A stretch of DNA of 64,000 nucleotides from Bradyrhizobium sp. AZCC 1721 (GTDB lineage: Bacteria; Pseudomonadota; Alphaproteobacteria; Rhizobiales; Xanthobacteraceae). Below, one piece after another: positions 7,940 through 16,460 of the stretch (the first letter of the stretch is position 1; the number at the start of each line of letters is the position of its first letter). A program made the position numbers and the translations under genes. The notes under the pieces are model-generated. The model ran no database searches. It was given only the letters and a program-made list of their open reading frames with translations, and was not told the DNA's origin. Location of the stretch: contig NZ_JAZHSB010000001.1 in NCBI RefSeq assembly GCF_036924715.1, positions 2,161,001 to 2,225,000 of the forward strand, in the 5' to 3' direction.

Positions 7940-8371
7940 ATGAAGGACAAGCAGTTGCGGTACCGCGAAACTACCGGTGCGATCGTCATTGATACTTTTG
8001 GGCGTTACCTGTTTCAATTGCGCGACAATGTTGTCGGCATCACCAACCCGGGCAAGATTGGTCTATTTGGTGGTCACCGCGAGGGCGACGAAACTTTCTT
8101 GGAATGCATGGTTCGCGAGCTACACGAGGAGATCGGATATTTTGTCCCAGCGGATCGCTTTGAGCATCTTGGAAGCTTTGAGGGTGCGGACATCGACAGC
8201 GAGGGAGGAACGATCCACGGATATCTTTTCGTCGTGCGCGATATTCCAGTGGATGCGCTGGCCATCACCGAAGGATCTCTCCTTATCGTAGAACCGGTGG
8301 AGCTTGCCGAGATAGAGCCCAGGCTTGTACCGACTACTCGTCTTGCATTGAAAGCTTACCTGAATACTTGA
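7940..8371 (+). CDS. Nudix hydrolase
   Basis: 143 residues from MKDKQLRY; the open frame begins seven codons earlier. The complete Nudix box is visible as G-x5-E-x7-RELHEEIG (GHREGDE then RELHEEIGY, about residues 45-67 of the shorter form), with the glutamates needed for Mg2+ binding. Such enzymes cleave a nucleoside diphosphate linked to another group; the substrate cannot be read from the sequence. The preceding strand TTGAIVIDTFGRYLFQLRD is typical of NTP or sugar-nucleotide members. A role in sugar-nucleotide housekeeping would fit the locus but is speculation. It stands alone, with gaps of several hundred bases on both sides. Confidence 0.9.
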   Translation: MKDKQLRYRETTGAIVIDTFGRYLFQLRDNVVGITNPGKIGLFGGHREGDETFLECMVRELHEEIGYFVPADRFEHLGSFEGADIDSEGGTIHGYLFVVRDIPVDALAITEGSLLIVEPVELAEIEPRLVPTTRLALKAYLNT

Positions 8372-8588
8372 CGGAACACTTTGGTGTGTTTTTGAGCCGC
8401 CTCTCTAACCATGGCGACCGGCAGCGACCAACAAAATTGCGGAAAGCGGGAAGCGTCCCTCTTCGCGCCACGGTAGCCCGAATTTGGGCGGCTTCATTGT
8501 GGCCTTGATGCACCAGTCAGGCAAAACCTTCTCTTTATGAAGTCGAATCTTTTTGACTGATCAGAAGAAGCGGCCTTCGCTTATTGCC
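8372..8588. other. Gap without a supported gene
   Basis: No open frame with a plausible start or product was identified in this stretch, and no terminator-like hairpin was seen after the Nudix gene. Confidence 0.5.
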
Positions 8589-8672
8589 ATGTTTGATGCC
8601 GTAATCGCATTTCTGTTGGTTCTAGGTCTCGGAATTTTCGTGGCCCACGGCATCGACTCATTACGGTCGTAA
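8589..8672 (+). CDS. 27-residue single-helix membrane microprotein
   Basis: ATG to TAA, 27 residues: MFDAVIAFLLVLGLGIFVAH followed by GIDSLRS. Nearly all of it is one transmembrane helix with a short polar tail, a composition unlikely by chance. The ribosome-binding site is weak. Similar tiny hydrophobic proteins are common in Bradyrhizobium genomes (recollection, not checked). Confidence 0.5.
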   Translation: MFDAVIAFLLVLGLGIFVAHGIDSLRS

Positions 8673-8775
8673 CTCTCCTAAGTCCGTTCCGTCTAACTGA
8701 AATCCCGCGCCGCAATCAGGAGCGTATAAATAGCTTGAGTACGAAGCTTCGACTTTCTTTGTAGGAGTATTGGAA

Positions 8776-9150
8776 ATGGAGACATTCTTCAAAGTCGTTG
8801 GCTGGACTACTGCCGCAGTTCTGGGTGCTGCGGTCTGGAACGTATTTCCTGAATACCGAACAATCATAAGTAGCATTTTAATCGCACTATTTATCTGCTA
8901 CGTGTTCTCTGTGCTTGTGGGGGTAACGGTTAGGCGGCTCATCGGCGATGAATTGCTGGAGCTTCGTCTTCAAACCAATGCAACTGCCGACCGCCTCGAG
9001 CTCATAGACCGTAAGGTAACCGCAGTTTTAAGGGATGCACTTGAGCAGCGCCAAGCGCGAACTCAAACACTGCCTTTCCGACCGATCGTGTCAGCGCGTA
9101 CTCCTGAGGCGGTCCGGCCGCGGGATTCAATTGGCTCAGTTCGCAATTAG
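8776..9150 (+). CDS. Small membrane protein with two transmembrane segments and coiled-coil tail
   Basis: About 124 residues from METFFKVV. AGGAG at 8763-8767 lies eight bases before the ATG and sets the start. Two hydrophobic segments span roughly residues 8-25 (VVGWTTAAVLGAAVW) and 32-52 (IISSILIALFICYVFSVLVG). They are followed by an amphipathic helix with LELRLQTNATADRLELIDRK and a Pro/Arg-rich end. No family recognised. The region just upstream contains a TATAAAT sequence at about 8725 that could be a -10 element. Confidence 0.65.
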   Translation: METFFKVVGWTTAAVLGAAVWNVFPEYRTIISSILIALFICYVFSVLVGVTVRRLIGDELLELRLQTNATADRLELIDRKVTAVLRDALEQRQARTQTLPFRPIVSARTPEAVRPRDSIGSVRN

Positions 9151-9413
9151 ATCACGGAAACGGTCAATCAATGAGTATATCGCGAGCCGCTTGGTCAGCA
9201 CTGACGCCGGGACGCAACAGTCTGGACGATACAAGCAATATGAAGGCGGGTAACGTAAATTGCGGGCTTGGCGGAGGGGCGGGCGGGTCCTTGGATAGGC
9301 GCCCTGCAGCCGGCGGCACGGTGGGCCCAGCGGGTAAAGTGTCAGAAGTCAAATGCTAGACCATCGCCAGGACGCCGCCGCTTAACCACCACTCCGTTTG
9401 TTATTGACAGCTT
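9151..9413. other. Gap without a supported gene
   Basis: Short open frames on both strands only, low-complexity in translation and without ribosome-binding sites. Confidence 0.5.
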
Positions 9414-9453
9414 ACTCGCCGACGATAAGCTCGAGCGGGCGAGTTCCTTTTTT
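9414..9453 (+). terminator. Candidate intrinsic terminator
   Basis: ACTCGCC (9414-9420) pairs with GGCGAGT (9438-9444) and is followed by TCCTTTTTT (9445-9453). The stem is seven GC-rich base pairs with a 17-base loop and a U-tract. It lies between small genes on the + strand and could end transcription from the left. Confidence 0.5.
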
Positions 9454-9508
9454 AAGCCAAATACATTGACATATCTTTTAATGATGCATCGATTGAGGGT
9501 AACGACCC

Positions 9509-9709
9509 ATGATTGAAGAGAGTTTTGTTCGATTACGAACGCATCGCAATAACGTGCAGCGCTACCGGCAATTGCTGAAGACGATGCTAACGGACGCTGA
9601 GCGCCAGTTTATTGAACGTCGTCTGTTAGAAGAAGAGTCGGCCATCGAGTCCTTGGCCACTCTTCAAGGGAGACCCGGTGTGCGGGGCTGGGAATTGCCC
9701 AAGCACTGA
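9509..9709 (+). CDS. Small helical orphan protein
   Basis: 66 residues (MIEESFVRLRTHRNN...), highly charged and predicted all-helical, with ERQFIERRLLEEESAIESL in the middle. GAGGG at 9495-9499 precedes the ATG by nine bases. From memory, very similar small proteins with FVRLRxHRNN and ERQFIERRL occur repeatedly in Bradyrhizobium genomes, always without a function. It sits 55 bp after a candidate terminator, so it is probably transcribed on its own. Confidence 0.7.
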   Translation: MIEESFVRLRTHRNNVQRYRQLLKTMLTDAERQFIERRLLEEESAIESLATLQGRPGVRGWELPKH

Positions 9710-9844
9710 GGCCCGTTCTCAATCATGTTTTGAGGTCGATTCGTCGAGTTGGAACGGCGTGTATTGGTGGTCTAAGACAAGTGTACGGCGATAGCTTCAT
9801 CGTCGGGCGCCTGCCAGCTTTTGCCGCGCGAGACCGGGGCAATT

Positions 9845-9865
9845 CCCCCGGGGCGATCCCGGGGG
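9845..9865. other. Strong GC hairpin
   Basis: CCCCCGGG (9845-9852) and CCCGGGGG (9858-9865) form a perfect eight-base-pair all-GC stem with the loop GCGAT. No U-tract follows on either strand, so it is not a classical terminator. It lies 73 bp upstream of the 9939 gene and could affect its mRNA leader. Confidence 0.5.
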
Positions 9866-9938
9866 TCCCGCCGCATGGCCGCCGCATTTTCCGCGTTTCT
9901 ACTTGGTTGTTAATCAGGGAAGCCGGTCGGGAGGGGGA

Positions 9939-10331
9939 ATGAAATTTCTGAACCTCTGGCACGAAGCGCGGGCCAATGTTCTCCGCAAGCGATACGAAGA
10001 TTTGAAACCGCGGATTGATGCGGCAGATCCTGCTGCAAAATCGGCGTGCTTTGGTGTTGTAAAGTCGAGTTTCGAGTTTCTACGTAGGCGCTACGCGAGC
10101 GCCTCCAGCGCAGAACGAAGGGAAGTTTTGAAGCACGCTTCAAAAACTATACATCAACTATCGGATGCAGGCGATTGGCCGCGCGCGCTGGGACTAACCA
10201 TTATCATGTTCAATCTGGAAGCGTGTTACTTGCCGGGCGATGACGCGGCTGTCTTGAAGGGGGCCACCGATGCCTTGTTAAAAGAGGCCTGCACATATCC
10301 TGAACCCCGGCCCTTAAGAGAGGCGGGTTGA
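9939..10331 (+). CDS. Hypothetical protein
   Basis: 130 residues from MKFLNLWHEAR, with a GGGAGGGGGA ribosome-binding site directly upstream; the open frame extends 12 codons further but those codons read as non-coding. The composition is soluble and mostly helical (VLRKRYEDLKPRIDAADPAAKSA..., AERREVLKHASKTIHQLSDAGDW). The central RALGLTIIMFNLEACYLPG looks like a conserved helix. No family recognised and no informative neighbours. Confidence 0.65.
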   Translation: MKFLNLWHEARANVLRKRYEDLKPRIDAADPAAKSACFGVVKSSFEFLRRRYASASSAERREVLKHASKTIHQLSDAGDWPRALGLTIIMFNLEACYLPGDDAAVLKGATDALLKEACTYPEPRPLREAG

Positions 10332-10517
10332 AAGATTTTCGAGTTGCAGAACGTTGAATTGAATACTGCCGGGGTAGGGGCCTCGGCGGCCCGTCTGCAT
10401 CCCCCTGGGGTGATTTCTGTTGACGCTGCATTCAATTGGCGATCAAGATTGACCATCCGTGATCGCGATGCAAAATTCTCCGCTTTTTAATAGACAGTTT
10501 CTAAGGGCATAGGAAAA

Positions 10518-10847
10518 TTGGAGCAGCCGGAACGCAAAATCTTCACGCTCGATATCAATGGAACGCCGACGCTTGCTCTTCAGGCGCAAGACATCGAGTT
10601 TGCACGCGGTATGTGCGCGGTGCCAGAGTTCCGTTTGGATTTGCATGGGATCAGCTCGGACGGCGTCCCCGTTTGCCCAGTGGATTCTGTGTTCGGGCTT
10701 CGGCCGGCTACAGAGAAAGAGGTAGCCGCCTTCGAGCGTGCTGTTGGATTGGCGCCGGCTGCAGATGATTTCACGTTTGTTATGCTGATTGAGGTAGACA
10801 GAGTGGAGGTTGTGGCAATTACCCGCCAGGCTAACGACGCTGCTTAG
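10518..10847 (+). CDS. Hypothetical protein
   Basis: 109 residues from a TTG start (MEQPERKIFTLDINGTPTLAL). AGGA lies only three bases before it, so the start is uncertain; no better one exists upstream in frame. The product looks like a small alpha/beta domain with a strand-rich N-terminus, the segment VPEFRLDLHGISSDGVPVC in the middle and FVMLIEVDRVEVVAITR near the end. No family recognised. A hairpin of CGCCGAG and CTCGGCG at 10857-10882 follows the stop codon but lacks a U-tract. Confidence 0.6.
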   Translation: MEQPERKIFTLDINGTPTLALQAQDIEFARGMCAVPEFRLDLHGISSDGVPVCPVDSVFGLRPATEKEVAAFERAVGLAPAADDFTFVMLIEVDRVEVVAITRQANDAA

Positions 10848-11233
10848 ACTTCCTTTCGCCGAGTCGGGCGAATTGCTCGGCGTAGGTGGCGTAAAGCTAC
10901 TGCCTCGTCGGTTACGGAGTTACTCTTGTCCTGAGTGAAGGTTGCGAACCCCTCATCTCAAGACAGGACGCCATGCTGCGCTATCCTCTTGGCTGTGCGC
11001 CGGCCACAGCGTCCTACCGCGCGAGCGGTTTAATCCTTTGGTTCGGCGGCGGCGTAGGGCACGGCAGGCCGCCGAATCCTGCCGCCAGACCCGTGTAGCA
11101 CAGGTTATGAACCTAGCTGGCGCTTTGGCAGCATCAACTGGACCGCGGCGCCAGGATTGCCGCATCCGCTGGGCCTGGTCCGGCGCAACGATTGGTTGGA
11201 CCAGATTCTTTGCCCATGGCAGCAGTGGGCGCG
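10848..11233. other. Gap without a supported gene
   Basis: 386 bp between convergent units. A seven-base-pair hairpin at 10857-10882 is the only structure seen. Open frames are short and on both strands, with arginine-rich translations typical of antisense reading of GC-rich DNA. Confidence 0.5.
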
Positions 11234-11758
11234 TCACGGCTTGACGTAGGTCCAGCCCTGCTCCTGCAGTTCCATCACACGCACCACGCCCGACTTCACG
11301 ACCTTTGCTTCCGAGATCAGCGGGATCTCCTTGCCCTCGTTCCTGCCCATGTTTTCGCGGGTATTGCTGCAGGCCTCGAAGGAAATCGAAGGCTGGCTTT
11401 CCGAGAGCGCCTTGATCCTCGCTTTGACCGGCGAAGTGTCGTCGCGCAGCATATGCAGGCCGGGACCGAACGTGACGATGTCGATATTCACCTTCTCGCC
11501 GAGGTCCTGATAATACTGAGCTACGTTGCTCGCATTGTTAAGCGCCAGATTCATCATCGCCGGCTCGTTGCTGTTCACCTGCAGAATAAGGCGGTGCGGC
11601 TTCGTGGCATCCTGAGTGGGCGTCATTTTGGTAACGGCCGTGAGCTTGGTCGCCTGCGTAGACTGCTTCTTGTTCACCTGCGCTTCCGACGGCGGTGCGA
11701 CCAAGAGCAGTGCTGCAATTGCCGCGGTGGCTCCAGCCATTTTTCCAAGTCTTGTCAT
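11234..11758 (-). CDS. Periplasmic DsrE-like protein
   Basis: 174 residues from MTRLGKMAG, with AAGGAA upstream. A signal peptide (AATAAIAALLLVAPPSEA) targets it to the periplasm. The mature part resembles the DsrE/DsrF-like alpha/beta fold: strand RLILQVNSNEPAMMNLALNN, NIDIVTFGPGLHML, and one cysteine in FEACSNTRENMG, where DsrE-type proteins place a reactive Cys. Members handle sulfur carriers or are of unknown function. It is last in a four-gene operon, 26 bp after the VasI-like gene. A link to thiosulfate or sulfide chemistry is possible but unproven. Confidence 0.78.
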   Translation of the reverse strand: MTRLGKMAGATAAIAALLLVAPPSEAQVNKKQSTQATKLTAVTKMTPTQDATKPHRLILQVNSNEPAMMNLALNNASNVAQYYQDLGEKVNIDIVTFGPGLHMLRDDTSPVKARIKALSESQPSISFEACSNTRENMGRNEGKEIPLISEAKVVKSGVVRVMELQEQGWTYVKP

Positions 11759-11784
11759 GTGAGTTCCTTCCTGTCCCATGACCA

Positions 11785-12411
11785 TTAGTTGCGTGGCCTG
11801 GCAACGGCATGTGGCCATTTGCATGCCGTCGCCAGCTTCTCGCGGACAGTCTTCAGGCCGCCAAGCAAGAAATGTCCCTCGGACGCCACACCTATTCGCG
11901 AGGAAAGGCGCACAGCGAATTCCCCCTCATCGGGGAGCGACTGTAACATGCGCACCACGTCGCCCCTGGGCGCGGCGCCAACTCCGAATGATGGGCGGGC
12001 AGCGGGAAGCTGCACTGGGAGATCGTCATTGACGCGGTAGGAGATCAGGTATTCCTCGGCGCTGCGCGAGACCCCAGGTCCCGTGATCACGAGTTCGGTC
12101 CGACCGCCGCGGCAGTGGATCGAGAGCTGCATCGTGGCGCTATCAGAGCCGCCGCGAGACGACGTGGTCGCCACAACGACCGGTGAATAGTCCACGGGCG
12201 AGGTGGTCTCGCTGACAAGCCAGTTGTCAGTGTCTGCCGCGGCCGCCTGTGTGATATTGCGCGGCATTGTTTCCAAACATTCCTGCCGCGCGGTAAGCTC
12301 CACATTAGAGCACGCGCGAAGATGCGCCATTGCTTCGCTGGCACCTTGCGCGAAAGTCATGCTGTATGCTGCGTCTAACAGCACAGCGAGCGGGAGCGCG
12401 GCTCTCTTCAC
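11785..12411 (-). CDS. Secreted protein resembling T6SS-associated VasI
   Basis: About 208 residues from a GTG at 12411 that overlaps the upstream stop codon as GTGA, hence translationally coupled. The first 22 residues form a signal peptide (LPLAVLLDAAYSMTFAQG). The mature part has two cysteine-bearing helices (LRACSNVELTARQECLE), then NWLVSETTSPVDYSPVVVAT, SIHCRGGRTELVI and a closing VREKLATACKW. The W-x-x-SPxDxSPxV pattern is that of the VasI/VMAP family found with some type VI secretion loci. No type VI genes are visible here, so a different envelope role is likely. A frame extending upstream of the GTG is only overlap with the previous gene. Confidence 0.65.
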   Translation of the reverse strand: MKRAALPLAVLLDAAYSMTFAQGASEAMAHLRACSNVELTARQECLETMPRNITQAAAADTDNWLVSETTSPVDYSPVVVATTSSRGGSDSATMQLSIHCRGGRTELVITGPGVSRSAEEYLISYRVNDDLPVQLPAARPSFGVGAAPRGDVVRMLQSLPDEGEFAVRLSSRIGVASEGHFLLGGLKTVREKLATACKWPHAVARPRN

Positions 12412-13439
12412 GGCCGCGCCTGTGCACTGCGCGCCGCGCGATCCAGCCATTCCTGCGCGGCCGAGAAGCGGTCTAGCCCGGGGACGGTTGCGGCGAGATT
12501 GATCGACTTCCATTTCGGATCGAATCCCGGGGCCTGCAGCCGGTCGATCCGCGAGAACAGATGATCCACGAAACGGGCGACACGCGGGTAACGGTTCGAT
12601 CGCCGCGACCAGTTGAACGCAACCAAGGCGGTCGGCACCGCGATCGTTGAGATGCGTTCGCCCTGCTTGATCAAATTGGGATATTCGCTCGCCTCAAGCG
12701 TTGCCGGCAAGTAGTAATCCTCGAACTTGCTGTCGAAATTGACGGACAGAAATTTATAGCCTTCGTCCCAGCGTCTGCGCACAAAAGCGTCAACCGGTTT
12801 CGAGGTGATGAAGAGGACGGCGGCAATCTCGCCTTTGCGCATCTGCTCCAGAGCGATCGGGTGCGGAATGAAGGTCTTTTCGACATTGATGCCTAGACGG
12901 CTGAAGATCAGCGGTCCTGAATAGGCAGCGGCCGTGCCCTGGGTGTTGAAATTCACTTTCTTGCCGGCGAGGTCTTGCAAGGTTGTGATTTCAGGTCGCA
13001 CGAAAATATGCAGCTCCGACGGGAATAGGTTGAGGAGATAGGTTATGCGGCTTCGGATCTGCGGTATCTGGATTTTGTACTCTTCGAGCGCGTCGGAATT
13101 GATGATCGCTGTGTCGACGCCACGCAGGTAGAGCAGCGAATTCACATTTTCGGTGGCGCCCCGGGTGACGATCGGCAGAACATGTAGATTCGGACCGTCA
13201 TCGACGATTCGGGCCATCTCTGCCGCTAGGCGAATGGGCGCGCCTTCCAGCAAACCGCCGGCGAGGCCGACAGTCCAGGCGTTGATCTTTTCTCTTTGGT
13301 CATGCGCAGAGGCGCGGCTGATGACTGGCGCTTCGCTCTTGGCCGGCTGCGCGTACACGTCAACCGATTGAAGCATCCAGGTAGCAGGCGCCATCGCCGC
13401 GAGGAGCAAAAACAACCATGGTTTCGGCAGCGTGTTCAT
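12408..13439 (-). CDS. TAXI-family TRAP-type substrate-binding protein
   Basis: 343 residues from MNTLPKPW (GGAG upstream); the open frame extends about 90 codons further but that part overlaps the next gene. A signal peptide is followed by the TAXI pattern: TVGLAGGLLEGAPIRLAAEMA, a glycine-rich start, and PSELHIFVRPEITTLQDLAGKKVNF with FNTQGTAAAYSGPLIFSRLG. The C-terminal part has the usual extended lobes. TRAP membrane subunits are absent here, so it may act as a sensor or scavenger rather than a transporter subunit. It is co-transcribed with the coiled-coil protein 37 bp upstream and the VasI-like gene downstream. Confidence 0.82.
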   Translation of the reverse strand: MNTLPKPWLFLLLAAMAPATWMLQSVDVYAQPAKSEAPVISRASAHDQREKINAWTVGLAGGLLEGAPIRLAAEMARIVDDGPNLHVLPIVTRGATENVNSLLYLRGVDTAIINSDALEEYKIQIPQIRSRITYLLNLFPSELHIFVRPEITTLQDLAGKKVNFNTQGTAAAYSGPLIFSRLGINVEKTFIPHPIALEQMRKGEIAAVLFITSKPVDAFVRRRWDEGYKFLSVNFDSKFEDYYLPATLEASEYPNLIKQGERISTIAVPTALVAFNWSRRSNRYPRVARFVDHLFSRIDRLQAPGFDPKWKSINLAATVPGLDRFSAAQEWLDRAARSAQARP

Positions 13440-13476
13440 CTCTATCTCCACTTGTCCTTGTGCGGGTCTGATCCCC

Positions 13477-15963
13477 TCACTCACGCAATGCGTCGAGCCG
13501 CTCCTTTGCCTCTCGAATGCCGCCGCTGTGCGCCTTCGCGTAGAGTTCGCGTGCTTTCGCCGACTCGCCACGCGTTCCATAGGTGCCCCATGCGGACAAA
13601 ACGACAGGATCATATGTCTGTGCGAGCATGAAACTTGCACGGGCGTCGCCGCTCTCGACGGCGCGCTCGAGTACGATACGCGCCGCGCCGATATTGCCTT
13701 GACTGAGCAGCGCACTGGCGCGCGCGATCAATCGTGCTGCCTCTGCCTTGTCCTGCGCATCGAAGGCCATCGGCTGTTTCGCTACGGCCGCGTCTGCAGT
13801 CTGCGTCGCCCGGACGATCGGGTTGATCGGACTGTCTTGCGTGCGCCCGAGGGGCTCGCGCTGGTCCGCGGGGCGCCGCGCGGGCGTAAGATCGCGTGCC
13901 ATTGCTCCGATCTTGTTGCGCTCCTGCTGCAGCGATTGCCGCAGTTCCGCGATGGTGCGCTCCGACGCTTGTCTTTGTCGCGCGACGGCATCCTCCGCCG
14001 TTTTCGATCGCACAGATTGAGTCTTTATCTCGCGACGCGTTCCATCAAGCTCGCTCGCGAGTGTTGCGGCACGCGCCTGCGCCTCGTCGAGCGCGCGGCG
14101 TTGCTGCTCGGCGCTCGCCGCCATCGCCTGGCGCGCCGCGCCGACCTCCTGGATGAGGCCGCCGATCTTCTCTTGCTCCTGCCGCAGGGAGCCTTGCAAT
14201 TTCGCAATGGTAACCTCTGCCGCCTGTTTCTGCTGCAAGGCTTCATCGATCGCTCTTTGCGCTTGCGCGGCCTGCATCTCGATCTCGCGCCGCGCTCCAG
14301 CAAGCTCGCCCGCGAGTGCTGAGGCACGCGCCTGTGTCTCCTCGAGCGCGCGGCGTTGCTGTTCGGCGGCTGCCGTCATCGCCTGGCGCGCAGCGTCGAA
14401 CTCCTGGGTGAGCGCAGCCGTCTTCGCTTGCTCCTGCCGTAGGGACTCTCTCAGTTCTTCGATAGTCGCTTCCGCCGGCTGTCTTTGTTGCGTGTCCTCA
14501 CCCTCCGCCGCTTGCGACTGCGCGACCCGTGTCTCGATCTCGCGACGCGTTTCAGCGAGCTCGCTCACGAGTGCCGCAGCGCGCGCCTGAGTTTCCTCGA
14601 GCGCGCCGCGTTGTTGCTCGGTGGCTGCTGTCAATGCCTGGCGCGCGGCGTCGACCTCCTGGGTGAGAGCGGCAGTTTTGCTTTGCTCCTGCTGCAGGGA
14701 TTCTCGCAATTCGGCAGCGGCGACCTCGGCCGCCCGCTTCTGCCGCACGGCTTCATCAATAGCCGTTTGTGACTGCACGGCCTGCGTTTCGATATCGTGC
14801 TGCGCTCCAGCAAGCTGGCTCCAGAGTGTTGCTGCACGCACCTGTGCTTCGTCGAACGCGCGGCGTTGTTGTTCGGCTGTTGCCTTCATCGCCTGGCGCG
14901 CAGCGTCGACCTCCTTGGTGAGAGCGGCCGTCTTCTTTTGCTCTTGCCGCACGGATTCCTGCAGCCCGGCAGTGATGGCTTCCGCGGCCCGCTTCTGCTG
15001 TACAGCTTCATCGACCGCCTTTTGCCACTGTGCGGCCTGCGTTTCGATCTCGCGCCGTGTCTTGGTAAGGTTGGTCTCGAGTGCCGCGGCACGCGCCTGC
15101 GCCTCGTCGAGCGCGTGGCGTTGCTCGGCGCTTGCCGTCACCGCCTGGCGCGTTTCGTCGATCTCCTGGGTGAGGGCGGCCGTCTTCATTTGCTCCTGCC
15201 GCAGGGCTTCTCGCAATTCGGAAGCGGTGGCCTCGGCCGTCTGCCTGTGCTGCACCGCTTCATCGACGGCTTTCTGCAATTGCATGGCTTGCGCATCAAT
15301 TTCGCGGCGGGCTCCCAAAAGCTCGTCTGCGAGTGCCGTGGCGCCGGCTTGCTCCTGTTGAAGGGACCGCCGCAGTTCCTCCGCCCTGACTTCCGCCGCT
15401 TGGCGGCGTCGCGCTGCCTCGTCAAGCGACGTGCTCGACAATGTTACCGCCGTCTCAAGGTCGATACGGATTTGAGCCAGTTCACTCGTCAAGGCGGCAG
15501 TTCTTGCGCGTTCTTTGTCCAGAGACTGCTGCAAATCCGCCGTTGCAGCTTCCGCCGCCCAGCTCAGCGGAGCTTCCTCGCCCGACTTGCTTGACGAATT
15601 CACCTTGATACCGAGATCGGCAATGTCTCGCAGATAAAAGTGTCTCGCCGCAAAGATGACCATCTCCGTGCGGAAATGCACGCCGATCAACGCAGATGCA
15701 AACAGAGTTGCGGCGATCAACGAAGCGATAAACCATCGACGTACGCGATCGTTCTGGAGCGGGCCGTTCGACTGATCGTCTTCCTGATACTGAGGCTCCG
15801 CTATTGGAGACCAATGTGTCGGCGTGATCCTGATCGGTCTTCCGTTTTTCCAGACCCATTCCTTCGTCTCAGACGACCAATGCGCGACGTCATAAGCCGA
15901 TTGATCGTCCTCGACCCAGATTTCCTGTCCGTCCCTCGGAGCGGTTTCGATGGGCTGGCGCAA
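13477..15963 (-). CDS. Large inner-membrane coiled-coil protein with 85-residue repeats and Sel1-like C-terminus
   Basis: 828 residues from a TTG start (AAGG eight bases before). Residues 3-60 resemble a DUF551-like domain (PIETAPRDGQEIWVEDD to PTHWSPI). One transmembrane helix lies at about 77-96. Residues 140-690 are a long coiled coil rich in Ala, Glu, Gln and Arg. Within it, the motif (D/E)E(A/T)QARAA starts at 286, 371, 456, 541 and 626, exactly 85 residues apart. The last 95 residues carry Sel1/TPR-like helices (ALLSQGNIGAARIVLERAVESGDARASFML). It probably spans the periplasm as a rod anchored in the inner membrane. It heads the operon with the TAXI, VasI-like and DsrE-like proteins. 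Confidence 0.8.
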   Translation of the reverse strand: MRQPIETAPRDGQEIWVEDDQSAYDVAHWSSETKEWVWKNGRPIRITPTHWSPIAEPQYQEDDQSNGPLQNDRVRRWFIASLIAATLFASALIGVHFRTEMVIFAARHFYLRDIADLGIKVNSSSKSGEEAPLSWAAEAATADLQQSLDKERARTAALTSELAQIRIDLETAVTLSSTSLDEAARRRQAAEVRAEELRRSLQQEQAGATALADELLGARREIDAQAMQLQKAVDEAVQHRQTAEATASELREALRQEQMKTAALTQEIDETRQAVTASAEQRHALDEAQARAAALETNLTKTRREIETQAAQWQKAVDEAVQQKRAAEAITAGLQESVRQEQKKTAALTKEVDAARQAMKATAEQQRRAFDEAQVRAATLWSQLAGAQHDIETQAVQSQTAIDEAVRQKRAAEVAAAELRESLQQEQSKTAALTQEVDAARQALTAATEQQRGALEETQARAAALVSELAETRREIETRVAQSQAAEGEDTQQRQPAEATIEELRESLRQEQAKTAALTQEFDAARQAMTAAAEQQRRALEETQARASALAGELAGARREIEMQAAQAQRAIDEALQQKQAAEVTIAKLQGSLRQEQEKIGGLIQEVGAARQAMAASAEQQRRALDEAQARAATLASELDGTRREIKTQSVRSKTAEDAVARQRQASERTIAELRQSLQQERNKIGAMARDLTPARRPADQREPLGRTQDSPINPIVRATQTADAAVAKQPMAFDAQDKAEAARLIARASALLSQGNIGAARIVLERAVESGDARASFMLAQTYDPVVLSAWGTYGTRGESAKARELYAKAHSGGIREAKERLDALRE
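13894..15108 (-). repeat. Five tandem 255-bp repeats in the coiled-coil gene
   Basis: Each unit encodes about 85 residues beginning (D/E)EAQARAA, passing through RREIETQ, DEAxQQKRAAE and LRESLRQEQxKTAALTQE, and ending RQAMTAxAEQQRRAL. Unit starts are at residues 286, 371, 456, 541 and 626, with no indels between them; the last unit decays. A related, less regular copy precedes the first. The exact register suggests recent unequal recombination or structural constraint. Confidence 0.85.
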
Positions 15964-16460
15964 ATGTTACGCCTTTTCAGATGGTGTTATGGGTCACTTC
16001 ACAATTTACTTCGCAAGTACGTGCTAAACTCAATGTGCGTTTTATAATATTAAATATAAATTAAATCAAATTAATAATGCCAGGCGGCTTTTTTGGGTTC
16101 CGGCCGCTCTCGCCGCGTGTGGTTTTTTCAAGGATCACGCACAGGCTGAACAAGCCAATACCCAAGCGGCGCCACATTCGAACGGCTGAAACTGATTGAG
16201 CCTCAGGTTTTGTTGACTAGAGCATCTGGTACGGCATCGACCCCGCGGATGGAGCGCAGTTTTCAAGGCTGGCGCGATGAAACTGCCTCATAAGGGTGGG
16301 CGGTCGCATTGGATGCCTTGATTGGTGAGCATCGGCTATTTGCTCATGGACTGGGATCGTCCGCACAGAAGCGATTTTGCGCCGAACGTTCGCATTCGTG
16401 ATAATTTGGTTGTGACGACTCAGCGTCCACCTCGACCAACCATCCTGGAGGAGCCGGAAG
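15964..16460. promoter_or_regulatory. Intergenic region with AT-rich island upstream of the coiled-coil operon
   Basis: Divergent spacer. The stretch 16030-16080 is nearly all A/T with repeated ATTAAAT words and is the likely promoter area for the minus-strand operon. The rest has only short antisense-like open frames and no recognised gene. Confidence 0.5.

Noticed and set aside
10857..10882. Hairpin CGCCGAG/CTCGGCG as a terminator
   Set aside because: Stem of seven pairs but no U-tract, so reported only as a structure in the neighbouring entries.
13432..15594. Several long + frames rich in Arg, Ala and Cys
   Set aside because: Mirror images of the coiled-coil gene; their repeat pattern comes from the opposite strand.
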